Shown: positions 43,740-54,289, numbered from the stretch's first letter. The stretch is DNA of 64,000 nucleotides from Chitinimonas taiwanensis DSM 18899 (GCF_900119825.1 NZ_FPKR01000009.1:124001-188000); one strand, 5' to 3'. Program-made: numbers and translations. The notes: generated by a model from the sequence alone, not told the origin.

Positions 43740-46700
43740 TCAAGCTGCGCGCCGCTCCCCAGCTTCGTCAGCCGGCGCGCGTTCGCTGCGCTCGCTGCCG
43801 CCCTCGTTCAATAGTTGTGCAAAGGTGTCGGCATTCAGCTCGGGCACCTGGAAGCTGACCTGTTCGGGGTCGAACACCACGCCACGCCCATCGCTGTAGT
43901 AGTCGACTGGCACATTCAGTCCCAGCGCCAGGCTGCTGCCCACGCTGCGCTCGGCCAGATTCCAGTCCTTGCGCCATAGCGTGAAGCTGGTCACAAAGGC
44001 ATCGGCCACCACCTCGGCATAGCCGTTTAGGCCGAAGCGCAGTTGCGGGCTCAGCGAGGCAGACAGGTCGGCATGCAAATGCAGACCGGCAGCGGGGGTC
44101 CAGTCCAGGTTTACCGCGGGGCTAATGTCAGCGCGCACCTCTGCTGCTGCCGCCACATTGATCCCGGCGGTAGCCCGAATAATGGCTGCGCCGAGCGAGA
44201 CCCCTGCATCGAGTGAGGCCTCCACGCCAGCCACGCCAGGTAGATTGAATTGGGCATCCCCGGTGATATGCAGGCTGTCCGGCTCGGCAGGGTTGTAATC
44301 CTCGATACGGATTTCGGTCTGGGTCAGCCTGCCGGGACCAATATGGGCGTAGCCATTGACCCGGCCATTGATCGTGAGCGCCAGCCCAACGGTGTTGCCG
44401 CCCACTGCCAAGCCAATCAGCGGCACTGACACCGTCGGCATACGGAATAGCTCGCGCCTCGCCCTTTCGGGGGAGGGATACTGGTCAAACACGGTCAAAG
44501 GTTCCGGCAAACCGATATGACCACTGATCAGCATATCGCCACTCGGTCGCACCTTGACACCCACGCCGCCTTGCAACCACTCGGTGAGCCGAGCCGTGAC
44601 CGAGCCTGCACCGTAGATCTTCAGCGTGTCGGTGGCTGTAGCGGCATCTCCTTCCGCTGCGCCGCCCTCTAGCTCGCCATCGCTGGATACCGCCCGGTTG
44701 GTGAGACCCACACTGACATTGCCAGAGAAAATACCGCGCGCGTAGTCGACACTGATCTGACCGTCGAAGGCGCCGTCCTCATAGCTGACCGTGATTTCTG
44801 AGTCCACCCCAGGCAAATTGGGAATTGCCGTACCGCTGGCCGACATTTTCCAGCGCCCGGCATCTTGTGCCAGCTGAGCATGAACATTTCCCTGACGTAT
44901 GCCTGGCAAGTCCTGCAAAACCAGATCACCTGCCACGGTCAGCCCTCGTTCGGCCTGGTAGTCGGCGGTCAGTGCGGCGTTCTGTACTCCCGGGATGGCC
45001 GGCTGCAGATCACCGCGGGCATTGATATGGCTGCCTTCTACCGTGACATTGACGCTTGCGCCATTGACCCCGCGTATACGACCGGGTTGCGTGATGGCCA
45101 GCGTGCCACTACCCCCGAACTGGCCTTCCCGGTACCACAGCCGCAGATTGGCCTGGTCAAACACGGTGCTATCCACCTGAATGCTGCCTTCCGCTGAAAA
45201 GCGGCCGCGACTATCCACACCGGCGCTGAGCGAACCGCGCCCGAGTTGGTTCAGGGTGAAGTCCAGCCCGCCTTCCGCACGAAAACCACTGCGGCTGAAA
45301 AACACCCCCAAGCTTGCTTCATCGATGGTCATGCCGGGCAAACTGAAATTCAGATCGCTGGCCGTAAAGGTCTTACCGAACTCCATCTCGCCATTGGCCC
45401 AGATCACCTCAATCGGCGTAGTGCCAAGCAAAGGAATGCTGGGCGTGAGCTGTCCCTGCGCGGCAATGCTGTTGCCATCAACCGAAATATCATTGAACTG
45501 GACGGGTGAAAGCGCCGCATTTTCCACCGCCAACGTGGCGGTGGGCACCACATAGGCCGAGTACTGGCTGGCGGAATTGAGATTGAAGGTACAGGGGGCA
45601 TTCTGCGGCGTGAAGCCCGCCGGCAAGACCCAATTGCCACTGAGCTGGCCAATCTGCTGATTGGCGGCAGCTGAGCTGTAGTCGGCATTCAGGGTAATGG
45701 TATCGATAGACACACCGGCCAAGCGCCGCTTGGCGACGCCATTGACATTGATACTGGTCTGGCTGGCAGTTTTGCTGAAGCTGGCAATCTGGGTTCCGCC
45801 TATACCAGCCACCAGCACGAAGCTGGTGGCCGAGCCGGCCGCGCCAGCCGGGGGTGGCGCGGCATTGATCACCCGTAGCTGTTCGCCGCTACGGATATCG
45901 TCCACGGTAAAGAAGGTGGTGCCCGCATCGCCGCGCCCACCGCCACCCGTCACATCGGTGAACACGATGCCATCGGTACGCAGTTGCTCGCGAGCCTGTG
46001 CGTAAGTGGGCATGCCCCCGGTACTGGAACCCGCCGCGCGCGCCGCGCGCCACTCGGCCTGCATCAGATCAAGCTTGTTGTTCACCATGCTGCGATACAT
46101 GGTGCGACCGGAATCCCCATTCACACTTTTGTTCAAGAGCTCGTAGTTTTCCGCGGTATCGCCGGAGGGGTCGGTATGCCAGCCCGCGCACTGCAGCTCA
46201 ACGATATGATCCACCTCCAGTCGATGCGTCTGCCATTCGCCCTGGCGGTTCCATTTGGGCACTTTGAAGAAGTCGATCCAGTCAGTCTGCGACTTCGTTT
46301 CCTGATGACCACCGCTAAACGTCAAGGTGCGCTGGGTCGTACCGGTGCGGCCACTAAATCCCAGCCGGTCGAATTCCGTCTGCAAGCTATCAAGATTACC
46401 AACCGCGGTATTCCACTTACTGACCTGGGCCGAAGGGTGACTATCGCGATCATAATTGGGCCCATTCTTGAGTTTCCCCTCGTCCTTCCAGCGGCGATAC
46501 AGATGCATATGGCGCTGTTTGCCCGCCGGCAATTCAAGGCGCGTCAGGCGGCGTTGCGCCTGTTCCACGGTTGGAGGCGGCTCAGCCGTGCCTGCTGTGC
46601 CGCCGGCGCTCGAAGTCCCAGTACTACCGTGGCCTGGTGGGTTACGCATGATCTGGCGTGCCACGCCGTGATCTTGCTGGACCACATGCGCAAGCTCATG

Positions 46701-49700
46701 TGCAAGCAAGCGCTGGCCGGCCGGATCTTGCGGCTGGTAGGCATCGGCAGCGAAGACCACCCGGTGACCGACGGTGAAGGCCCGCGCATCCAGCCTCTGC
46801 GCCAGACGATTGGCCGCTGGGCTCAGATAGATGCGTACCTGATCCAGCGGTTGATCCATGCGTGTCTCAAAGAAGTTGCGCGTATCCGGGTCCAGTGGCT
46901 GGCCATCACCGAGTGCCGCCAAATCGCTTTCACCCACACCTGTAGGTAGATCAGCAGTTCCGCTGGCCGCTGCTTCCGAGCGCATGACTTGCCGACTGGC
47001 GCTGCCATCCGTGGCACTGTCGGGCGTGGCGCCTGGCGCACTGACCTCGGCTGGCGGAACCGTACGGCCATCGCCCTTCGGCTCGTTCTGTATCGTTTCG
47101 GTGGCCGGTTCATTGTTCAGCAGCTTGAGGAAGTCGTCGCTGGACAGCTCGGGCTTGGGGATGGAGATGTCCTTGGCCGGATCGAAGCGCAGGCCGGTCT
47201 TGCTGTTGTAGCCGAGCTTGGCCGAGGCGGTGACCGACAGCGGCAGCTTGAAGGAGGCGCTACCCAGCTCCCATTTGCGGCTCCATACCGTGATGGTGTC
47301 GACCACCACATTGAGCTTGGCGAACACTTCGCCGCTGAGCGAGAACTTTAGCTGTGGCTGGAAATTCAGCGCAGCCGAGCTTTCCAGGTCGAAGCCCTCG
47401 GCCTGGCTCCAGCTGAACTTGGCATTGGCCTTCACCAGCGGCGGGTCGGCCGGGATGCCGGCCTCGGCGGTAATGCCGATCGCGCCGCCCAGCTCGGCCA
47501 CCAGAGCCTTGGCCGAGATATTGGCGGTGGCAGTCAGCGCGATGCCGGCCTTGGCCGGGACTTCGAAGTCGGCATTGCCGGATAGCTTGAGCGTATCGAT
47601 GCTGATATTGGCCGGGTTGAATGGGGCAATGGTCAGCGAGGTGTTCTTCAGCTTGCCTGGGCCGACCGAGGCCTCGGCATCGACCGAGCCGGTGGCATAA
47701 AAGACGATGGCCACGCCGACCCCGGCCACGGTGATGCCGCAGAGCGGAATTTCCGGGGTCTTGATGGTGAGCAGATTGTGTTTGGCCTTGTCGCCGGCCG
47801 GAATCTGCGGAAACAGCTCGCGGTCGGCCACGGTGACCGAGCCGCCGATTTCGACCGAGCCATCCTCCTTCAGCACCAGGGTCACCGTGCCGCTGATGCC
47901 ATCGCTGATCTTCAGCGTCAGGTCGCCCTTGCCAAAGGCCTTGAAACTCTTGCCGCCTTCGCCCGAGACATTGCCGGCCTCATCCACCGTGCCATTGGTC
48001 ACCCCGATGGTGATATCGCCCTTGAGCCGGTCACCCGCACCGAACTTGAAGCCGACCTGGCCCTTGAGCAAGACGATGCCGTCCTTGTAAGTGCCTTTGA
48101 TATTGCTGCTGACGCCCGGAATGGCCGGCGAGATATCGCCTGCGCCGGAAATCGACCAGTTCTCGCCATTACGCTCCAGCTTCATGGTCAGCGTGCCGCT
48201 CTGTATGCCGGGCAGCTTCTCGAGCTCGCCATCGCCCTGCACCGAGAAATGCTCAGGGTCTTTCAGATCGATGGCGAGCCCCAGCGACTTGATGCCGGGA
48301 ATATCGGTCTCGGCCTTGCCCACCGCAGTAAAGATCTCGTTCTCGACCTTGGCGTTGACCGTGGCGCTCTTGATGCCCTTGATCTTGTCCTTGCCGATCT
48401 TCAGATCGGCCTCGCCGCTGAACTTGCCCGCTTCGCCTTCCTTCACATAGCTGAGGCTGAGCTTGGCCTGGGCGTCGAACAGCTTCTTGTCGAACTCGAA
48501 ATCACCGCGGATGGCGAAGCTGGCCATCTTGCCGGTGGCCTTGAGCGAGCCCTCGCCCAGGCCCTTGATCAGGAAGAACACGATGCCGGTGGCGCTGAAA
48601 CCCGACTTGGTACCGAGAGCCACAGTCAGGCTGCTGCTGGTGATGCTGAAGGGACCGGGCAGCTTGATCTCGTCACCGGTGAAGGTCTTCTGCACGCGCA
48701 GATCGGTGCCTTCCACGATCAGGTCCAGCGTGGTGCCCTGGAAAAGACCAAGGCTGGGATTGACCACGCCTTGGATGAACAGGCCGCTGGGCAGGATATC
48801 GAACTCGACGATATCGATCGGGCTCATTTCCTTCAGCGCGAAGGCCTTGGCGATCTTGCCTGCCGCGCCGATCACATTGATATAGCCAGCCTGCTTGAGG
48901 CTGGCGCCATTGCCGGGCAGGCGCTTGATGGTCAGGTCGATCTCATTGCCGCCATTCGGGTTCTGCAGCTGGCTGATATCAATCTGCGCCTTCAGGCTGC
49001 CAGCGTTCTCCGCCCCACCAGACAAATTCAGATCGAAGCTCGACAGCTTGACGCCCTTGATCCAGTCCGCATTCAGGATGCTCTTGTCCTTGGGCTTGCC
49101 ACTCGCATCGAGCTTGATCTGCTTGGGTGCGCCGCCCGATTTGCTCGGGTAGAGCACAAACAGATCGGGCCCGCCGAAGAAGGGCTCTTTGTCCACGCCG
49201 GCCGGCCAGGGCAGGGCGCTGCCGCTGGGTGCGGCCAGGTCGGGGTCGTAGATATTCAGCCCCTTCTTGGCCGGCTCCTGGTCGTTGATCTGCTTGATGC
49301 TCCAGCAGCTGCTCTTGCCGCCGGCCGCACCTGCGGCAAAGTCGGAATACTTGAGGTCGTATTTGGCCTTGATCTTCTCCGGGTCGCCGCCTTCCTTATC
49401 GCTCATCTTTTTCAGGATGCCGGTGATGGAGGCATCGATGCTGGAGCCTGAGGAGCGGTTGCTCGACGCATCGCGCAGCTCGAGATTCGACTCGACGTCC
49501 TGGTCGGGCCCGCCTATCTGCAGCTCGATGATATGGTCGACATCGTAGGATTCACCCTTGCCGCTCTCGTCCCAGCGCGGCTTGCGCGCGATTTCGCCGA
49601 TCTCCTTCGGCGGGCCGACCAGCACCTCCTTATTGTCAGCGTCGAGCTTGCTGGACTTGGGCACGGCCACATAGATGCCGGCCTCGTTCAGGCCCAGGTC

Positions 49701-50828
49701 CTTGGCGAAATTGTCACGCGCGCCCTTGGTGGCCTTGCGCCAGGTGGATATCTGCTTGGAGCCTTCCTCCTTGCGGTTGTAGCCGGCCGGGCGGGTGAAT
49801 TCCTTGCCGCTGTAGTGCTGGGCCTTGAAGCCGGGTATGGCCACGCCTTTTACATCCACGCTGCCTGCGGCGGCTGGCTTGCGCATGATCTGGCGCGGCA
49901 CCACGTCCTGGCGCTGTTGCAGCACATGGGCCAGCTCGTGTGCGAGCAGCTGCTTGCCTTCCTGGCTGCCCGGCTGGAACTGACCGGCGGCGAAGGCGAT
50001 ATGTCGGCCATAGGTGAAGGCGCGCGCATGAATCTGCTTGGCGGCGCTATCGGCCTGCGCATCGTGGTGGATGCGCACATCGGCCAGATCATGGCCGAGG
50101 CGCTGCTCGAAGAAGCTGCGCGTATTCGGGTCGAGCGCCTGGCCTTCGCCCAGCTTGCTGGCAAAGTCGGCCGGCACGCTGGGCGCATCGGCCTTGCTGT
50201 CGCTGGCGGCCGCGCGGCGGATATCGGGCGCGGCATTCTCCTGGGTGGCGCGGCCACCCGTGGTGCCGCCGGTGCTGGTCGGCTTGGGGGCTTGAGGCGT
50301 TTTGCCCGCAGCAGGTGCGGCGGCTTTATCGCCCGCCGCGGCAGCTGCGCCGCCAGCCGGCGCGCTGGCCGGTTTGGCGCCGCCGGCGGCGGTGTCGGGC
50401 GCGGCCGGGGCGCGGTTCAGCTGCGGCGCCGTGCTGCTGGTGGCGGCTGGCTTGCTGCTTGGCTCGCTCATGCGCATCACCTTGTCGGCCACGGCATCCG
50501 CCTCGCGCTCCACCGCATCACCCGGCTCGCTCACACTGAGCTTGGCGCGTACCGCCATACGGTCAAAGCGCTGCGCGCCCTCGCTCTTGGCTGCAGGGCC
50601 CTGCGCACCAGGCTGGGCCTCCGCCCCCTTGGCCGCGCCGGCCTTGGCATCAGCTGCCTTGGCGCCGGCGCCGCCCGCCTTCGCGCCAGCCTGATCTGCC
50701 GACTTGGCATCCGCCTTGCCGGCAGGCCCTGCGGCCTTGTCACTGCCTCCCTTGGCGGCAGCGGGCTGGCTGGCGCCCCCCGCCTTGCCGGCCGGCTTCT
50801 TGGCCTCGCTTGCGACTTGGCTGCCCAT
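43740..50828 (-). CDS. Tandem eCIS-core (DUF4157) protein with two HNH-like modules
   Basis: A 2,362-residue protein, the last gene of the eCIS locus in this window. Residues 1-210 are Ala/Lys/Gly/Pro-rich and probably disordered. Two homologous halves follow. Each has a DUF4157/eCIS-core domain with a zinc-protease-like HELAH (His297-His301 and His1377-His1381) followed by a QIMR(K/N)P linker. Each then has an HNH-nuclease-like motif: Asp431-His432, Asn448, Asn457 and Asp1540-His1541, Asn1561, Asn1570. Each ends with about 700 residues of beta-repeat sequence with recurring IPGV/LPGI turns and a closing FDPE/FDPA...LL segment. It has no signal peptide. It may be an eCIS-delivered nuclease or a structural part of the particle; at about 240 kDa it is very large for lumen cargo. 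The ribosome site is GAGGT. Confidence 0.85.
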   Translation of the reverse strand: MGSQVASEAKKPAGKAGGASQPAAAKGGSDKAAGPAGKADAKSADQAGAKAGGAGAKAADAKAGAAKGAEAQPGAQGPAAKSEGAQRFDRMAVRAKLSVSEPGDAVEREADAVADKVMRMSEPSSKPAATSSTAPQLNRAPAAPDTAAGGAKPASAPAGGAAAAAGDKAAAPAAGKTPQAPKPTSTGGTTGGRATQENAAPDIRRAAASDSKADAPSVPADFASKLGEGQALDPNTRSFFEQRLGHDLADVRIHHDAQADSAAKQIHARAFTYGRHIAFAAGQFQPGSQEGKQLLAHELAHVLQQRQDVVPRQIMRKPAAAGSVDVKGVAIPGFKAQHYSGKEFTRPAGYNRKEEGSKQISTWRKATKGARDNFAKDLGLNEAGIYVAVPKSSKLDADNKEVLVGPPKEIGEIARKPRWDESGKGESYDVDHIIELQIGGPDQDVESNLELRDASSNRSSGSSIDASITGILKKMSDKEGGDPEKIKAKYDLKYSDFAAGAAGGKSSCWSIKQINDQEPAKKGLNIYDPDLAAPSGSALPWPAGVDKEPFFGGPDLFVLYPSKSGGAPKQIKLDASGKPKDKSILNADWIKGVKLSSFDLNLSGGAENAGSLKAQIDISQLQNPNGGNEIDLTIKRLPGNGASLKQAGYINVIGAAGKIAKAFALKEMSPIDIVEFDILPSGLFIQGVVNPSLGLFQGTTLDLIVEGTDLRVQKTFTGDEIKLPGPFSITSSSLTVALGTKSGFSATGIVFFLIKGLGEGSLKATGKMASFAIRGDFEFDKKLFDAQAKLSLSYVKEGEAGKFSGEADLKIGKDKIKGIKSATVNAKVENEIFTAVGKAETDIPGIKSLGLAIDLKDPEHFSVQGDGELEKLPGIQSGTLTMKLERNGENWSISGAGDISPAIPGVSSNIKGTYKDGIVLLKGQVGFKFGAGDRLKGDITIGVTNGTVDEAGNVSGEGGKSFKAFGKGDLTLKISDGISGTVTLVLKEDGSVEIGGSVTVADRELFPQIPAGDKAKHNLLTIKTPEIPLCGITVAGVGVAIVFYATGSVDAEASVGPGKLKNTSLTIAPFNPANISIDTLKLSGNADFEVPAKAGIALTATANISAKALVAELGGAIGITAEAGIPADPPLVKANAKFSWSQAEGFDLESSAALNFQPQLKFSLSGEVFAKLNVVVDTITVWSRKWELGSASFKLPLSVTASAKLGYNSKTGLRFDPAKDISIPKPELSSDDFLKLLNNEPATETIQNEPKGDGRTVPPAEVSAPGATPDSATDGSASRQVMRSEAAASGTADLPTGVGESDLAALGDGQPLDPDTRNFFETRMDQPLDQVRIYLSPAANRLAQRLDARAFTVGHRVVFAADAYQPQDPAGQRLLAHELAHVVQQDHGVARQIMRNPPGHGSTGTSSAGGTAGTAEPPPTVEQAQRRLTRLELPAGKQRHMHLYRRWKDEGKLKNGPNYDRDSHPSAQVSKWNTAVGNLDSLQTEFDRLGFSGRTGTTQRTLTFSGGHQETKSQTDWIDFFKVPKWNRQGEWQTHRLEVDHIVELQCAGWHTDPSGDTAENYELLNKSVNGDSGRTMYRSMVNNKLDLMQAEWRAARAAGSSTGGMPTYAQAREQLRTDGIVFTDVTGGGGRGDAGTTFFTVDDIRSGEQLRVINAAPPPAGAAGSATSFVLVAGIGGTQIASFSKTASQTSINVNGVAKRRLAGVSIDTITLNADYSSAAANQQIGQLSGNWVLPAGFTPQNAPCTFNLNSASQYSAYVVPTATLAVENAALSPVQFNDISVDGNSIAAQGQLTPSIPLLGTTPIEVIWANGEMEFGKTFTASDLNFSLPGMTIDEASLGVFFSRSGFRAEGGLDFTLNQLGRGSLSAGVDSRGRFSAEGSIQVDSTVFDQANLRLWYREGQFGGSGTLAITQPGRIRGVNGASVNVTVEGSHINARGDLQPAIPGVQNAALTADYQAERGLTVAGDLVLQDLPGIRQGNVHAQLAQDAGRWKMSASGTAIPNLPGVDSEITVSYEDGAFDGQISVDYARGIFSGNVSVGLTNRAVSSDGELEGGAAEGDAATATDTLKIYGAGSVTARLTEWLQGGVGVKVRPSGDMLISGHIGLPEPLTVFDQYPSPERARRELFRMPTVSVPLIGLAVGGNTVGLALTINGRVNGYAHIGPGRLTQTEIRIEDYNPAEPDSLHITGDAQFNLPGVAGVEASLDAGVSLGAAIIRATAGINVAAAAEVRADISPAVNLDWTPAAGLHLHADLSASLSPQLRFGLNGYAEVVADAFVTSFTLWRKDWNLAERSVGSSLALGLNVPVDYYSDGRGVVFDPEQVSFQVPELNADTFAQLLNEGGSERSERAPADEAGERRAA

Positions 50829-50873
50829 GGCATTACCTCATATTGCACGCTCAGCGCCTGTGGATGCGCTCGG

Positions 50874-53800
50874 TTAGTTAAGGCCCTCGACCGGGAACAG
50901 GGTTGCGACCCTGGGCTGGCCGAAATTGGCCAGATTGAGGTCAAAGTTGCCCCCGCCACCAGCCGCATCCAGCGCCTTGATGATGGCCTCATGTTCCGCC
51001 TGCATCTGAGCTGCCGGCAGGGCCGAATCGCGCACCAGCACGGCATCGTCCATGCCCACCGCCGCAGCAGCAAAAGTAGTCAGCGCTGCCGCTTCGGCCG
51101 CGGGCAACTGGCCATCGATGAATTTCACCGTCAGCTCACGTAAGAGCTTGGGTGAGATGGGCGTGGTCAACTCAACCCAGGCTTTCGTGTCCTTCGCCTT
51201 CAGCTGCGCCTGTACGCGTGCATAGATCTCCTGCTGGACGAGGATGACGCGATGCAAGGTGACCACGGGCTCAGTCGGTATTTTTCCACCTGTCACCAAC
51301 AACATGCCGCCATCAAACTGGCTGTCGTCGAGCGGACCGGGCGCGCGCGGTAGGGCGTGGATGGTGTCGCGTTGCGGTGGCTGCAGCAGACCATCCAGCC
51401 AGCCGACCAGGCGGCGCAGCCGGTAGTGGTTCTGCCAGCCTTGGCCAGTACGCGGCGCGCTTTCCCATACCCGGCCCAGCAGCACATTCGGCGCCGGCTT
51501 GGCCTTCTTCCAGTCGGCCCGCACGCTTTGCTGCAGCTCGATCGGCGTCTGCGATTCGTCCAGGTAGTGCAGGATATTGACGCGCTTGAACTTGTAGCCC
51601 TTCAGCGCCGCCACATCGTTCTGATCTATCGCCTCGCTCAGTGCCGCCAGCTGGCCCAGGTCCTCCAGCTGCAGATGCCAGGTCTGGAACGCTTCCACCG
51701 TGCTGGCCGGTGCCGCGGTGCAACAGCTATCGCAGCTGCTGTGGCGGCGGCGCCGGAACATCACCCAGGGCTCGCTGGCGCGCACCAACAAGGGGCCGCT
51801 GGCCTGCACATTCGGAAACAACCTGGCCTTGGCGCGGGCCAGGAAGGCCGGGTTGGCGGTGTAATCGGCCAGGGTGGCAATCGCATTCAGCGCATCGAGG
51901 CGCAGCGGGCTCTCGGCTGCCGGCAGTGCCGCCATCTCGCGCAGGGTCAGGATGGGGGCGAATACACCATCCTCATCCAGCATGCGCTGCTGGCCAGCCG
52001 TGTAGCCACTCGCGTAATGCGTGGCCTGGTACTGCTCACGCGCGGCCAGACGGCGGCGCAGACCCACTTCGGCCAGACGGGGCTGGCCACCCCAGTTTGC
52101 CTCGCCGCGCAGACCCAAGCGCTGCACGGCCGGCAGATCGATCTCTATCCATACCCGGCCCTGGCCAGCATCGCCCTGGCGGAACAGCAGCACGGCCAGC
52201 GTGATCGGCTGGTCGGGTTCATCATCCGGGTCGGCCTCGCCCTGCTTGAAGGCCAGCATCTGCGGGAACAGGCTCAGTTCGCCCGCCACCGCATCCACAT
52301 CGGCCGCGGCACGGAACACGCTTTCTATGCGCAGACGCGCTGGCCCCTGCAGCGTGTAGCCGAATACCCGTTCCTGCTGCTCCAGGGTCAGCGACATGCC
52401 CAGCCTGGCCTCGAAATCACCGCCGACGATCTCGCCCTCGCGGCGCGCAAACGGGTCGCTATCGATATCGAGGCCCAGGTAGAAGCCGGGCAGGCCGGCA
52501 CACATCTCGATCTGGCCGTCGGCGCCGCCAGCCGTGCTGCCCTTGGGCGCGGCCACGCTGCGGCTGAACAGCACTTTCTGCTGGCAGATCAGCGTGAATT
52601 CGGCGCCGCCATTGTCCTTGCACCGGCTACGTGCCAGCCCGCTCAGGCCGGTTTGGGTATCCACGGCCTCGGCCTGGCTGGCCATGCTCTGCATGCGTTT
52701 GCTGTAGATCGGTGCGGCACCGGCCGCTTCCTTCAGCTCGCCGTTCAGCGCGCTCGCGGCCTTGTCCACCTTGAAGGCATCCATGAACTTGAGGTCGATA
52801 TCGGCGAACCAGTACAGGCCATCGGCCTGACCCTGGGCGGCTAGCACCTCGCCATTCGGCACGAAGATCTCCACCTCTTCCTTCTGGTTCGGGTTATCCA
52901 GCCCGCGGGTGAGCGAGATGCGCTCCATATGCTGGGCGGCTTCCACCTCGTGCGGGATGAAATCGGGCCGCGCGGCACAGAAGTGCAGCAGCACGCCTTC
53001 GCCGAACATGCGTTGCAGCTGCTCGTTCACCGGCTGCTTGCCAGGCTGCACGGGCAGATAGCCGGCCGGCGGCAACTCGACGAAACCCGCGCCGAGCAGC
53101 ATGCGCTGCTTGGGCAGCGCCATGCCGGCCTCATTGCCATCGCCAAGCTGCTCGGCCAGGTGGCCAAGTTGCTTATCGCTTTGCTTGAGCTTCTTCAGCG
53201 CGCTGTCGATCTTCACCGACTCCTCGCCCAGCATGCTCAGTATCTGCTGGTTGCCCTCGGCATAGTGCTGGCGCGCTAGTTCAAGCTGGCGGCGCGTGTC
53301 GAGCAGCAGTTCGCGCAGGCGCCGACAGTCGTCGTCCAAGGGGTCGAAGTCGCCGCTCTCGGGTTTGAACACGCCCGATAACTGGCACTGGAACTGCAAT
53401 ATCTGGGCAAGGAAGACATTCCATGGCCGCATGCGCATGCGCCCCTGCCAGTAACCGCGCGCCTGGCTGTCCATGCGCTCGCGCCGCGCGCTCCAGGCAT
53501 CGATGAAGCGGATGCTGTCGCCCTGACGCGCCAGCAGGCCAATCGGCACTTCATCCCAGTTGTACAGGCTGGCCGGATTGCACCAGAGCGGGCCGGACAG
53601 ACCGCTGGCCGACAGCAGCGAGGCGCGCAGCCAGGGTTCGGCCTTGAAATAGGCCGAGGCGAGCCGGTTGCGCTCGTGGATGGCCGCCAGGGGCTGGCTG
53701 CTGCTGGTGGGCAGCGGCAGGCTGAATGGGCGCAGGCGCAGCACCAGGCCCTCGCGCCAGTAGGGGCGCTGGGTATCGGTCACGCAGGCGTCCTCGCACA

Positions 53801-54287
53801 GCTTGCCATACACCTCCTCATTGCCGCACAGGCCCTGCAGCGGCCCGACGGTGATCTCGTAATAGGTTTCGCCCGCGCTGCCCTCGTCGCCCGGCCCCGC
53901 GCTGCAGTCGCAGTCGGCAAAGTCATCCTGACCATGCGTGGGGGCGGGCTGGGCCGCAGCAATCAGCTCGGCCAGGCTGGCGCTGAAACCCTGGTTAAGC
54001 AGCACGGTGCTGCCGGTGGGCGTAATGGCGAGGCCGGGGCTGAGCGCCAGCTGGCCCTGGGCCAGGCTAATGCCCAGCCCATGCACGACGCCCCAGCCGC
54101 CGGCCAGATTGCTCAGCTGCACGAGCTTGCGGTGGTAGTCCTGCTCCAGGGTCAGCGCATCGGCGCGCAGGAACTTGCCATCGAAATAGTGCAGCCGGGT
54201 CAGCGGCGTGCCTTGTTCGATGCGGGCGACGCCATCCTGCACGCCAGCGGCGGCCGCGAGGGCCTGGGTATCCTTGTCGTTGGGCAT
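50874..54287 (-). CDS. eCIS-locus protein of unknown function, 1,137 residues
   Basis: A large soluble protein with an N-terminal domain (about residues 28-105) reading RLHYFDGKFLRADALTLEQD, then WGVVHGLGISL and LSPGLAITPTG. The same domain type is found in the next gene upstream, and I recall it from other phage-tail-like loci. The middle has mixed helical and beta segments. A Cys-rich spot (SSCDSCC, near residue 855) could bind metal or form disulfides. The start has a GGGAG site and is two bases after the previous stop. Position between the ATPase/coiled-coil genes and the eCIS-core gene suggests a particle or adaptor role, not shown by sequence. Confidence 0.7.
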   Translation of the reverse strand: MPNDKDTQALAAAAGVQDGVARIEQGTPLTRLHYFDGKFLRADALTLEQDYHRKLVQLSNLAGGWGVVHGLGISLAQGQLALSPGLAITPTGSTVLLNQGFSASLAELIAAAQPAPTHGQDDFADCDCSAGPGDEGSAGETYYEITVGPLQGLCGNEEVYGKLCEDACVTDTQRPYWREGLVLRLRPFSLPLPTSSSQPLAAIHERNRLASAYFKAEPWLRASLLSASGLSGPLWCNPASLYNWDEVPIGLLARQGDSIRFIDAWSARRERMDSQARGYWQGRMRMRPWNVFLAQILQFQCQLSGVFKPESGDFDPLDDDCRRLRELLLDTRRQLELARQHYAEGNQQILSMLGEESVKIDSALKKLKQSDKQLGHLAEQLGDGNEAGMALPKQRMLLGAGFVELPPAGYLPVQPGKQPVNEQLQRMFGEGVLLHFCAARPDFIPHEVEAAQHMERISLTRGLDNPNQKEEVEIFVPNGEVLAAQGQADGLYWFADIDLKFMDAFKVDKAASALNGELKEAAGAAPIYSKRMQSMASQAEAVDTQTGLSGLARSRCKDNGGAEFTLICQQKVLFSRSVAAPKGSTAGGADGQIEMCAGLPGFYLGLDIDSDPFARREGEIVGGDFEARLGMSLTLEQQERVFGYTLQGPARLRIESVFRAAADVDAVAGELSLFPQMLAFKQGEADPDDEPDQPITLAVLLFRQGDAGQGRVWIEIDLPAVQRLGLRGEANWGGQPRLAEVGLRRRLAAREQYQATHYASGYTAGQQRMLDEDGVFAPILTLREMAALPAAESPLRLDALNAIATLADYTANPAFLARAKARLFPNVQASGPLLVRASEPWVMFRRRRHSSCDSCCTAAPASTVEAFQTWHLQLEDLGQLAALSEAIDQNDVAALKGYKFKRVNILHYLDESQTPIELQQSVRADWKKAKPAPNVLLGRVWESAPRTGQGWQNHYRLRRLVGWLDGLLQPPQRDTIHALPRAPGPLDDSQFDGGMLLVTGGKIPTEPVVTLHRVILVQQEIYARVQAQLKAKDTKAWVELTTPISPKLLRELTVKFIDGQLPAAEAAALTTFAAAAVGMDDAVLVRDSALPAAQMQAEHEAIIKALDAAGGGGNFDLNLANFGQPRVATLFPVEGLN

Positions 54288-54289
54288 GG

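Noticed and set aside
47778-49533. Open frames on the plus strand opposite the giant eCIS-core gene
   Set aside because: Composition follows the repeats of the real gene; no start signals or homology patterns.
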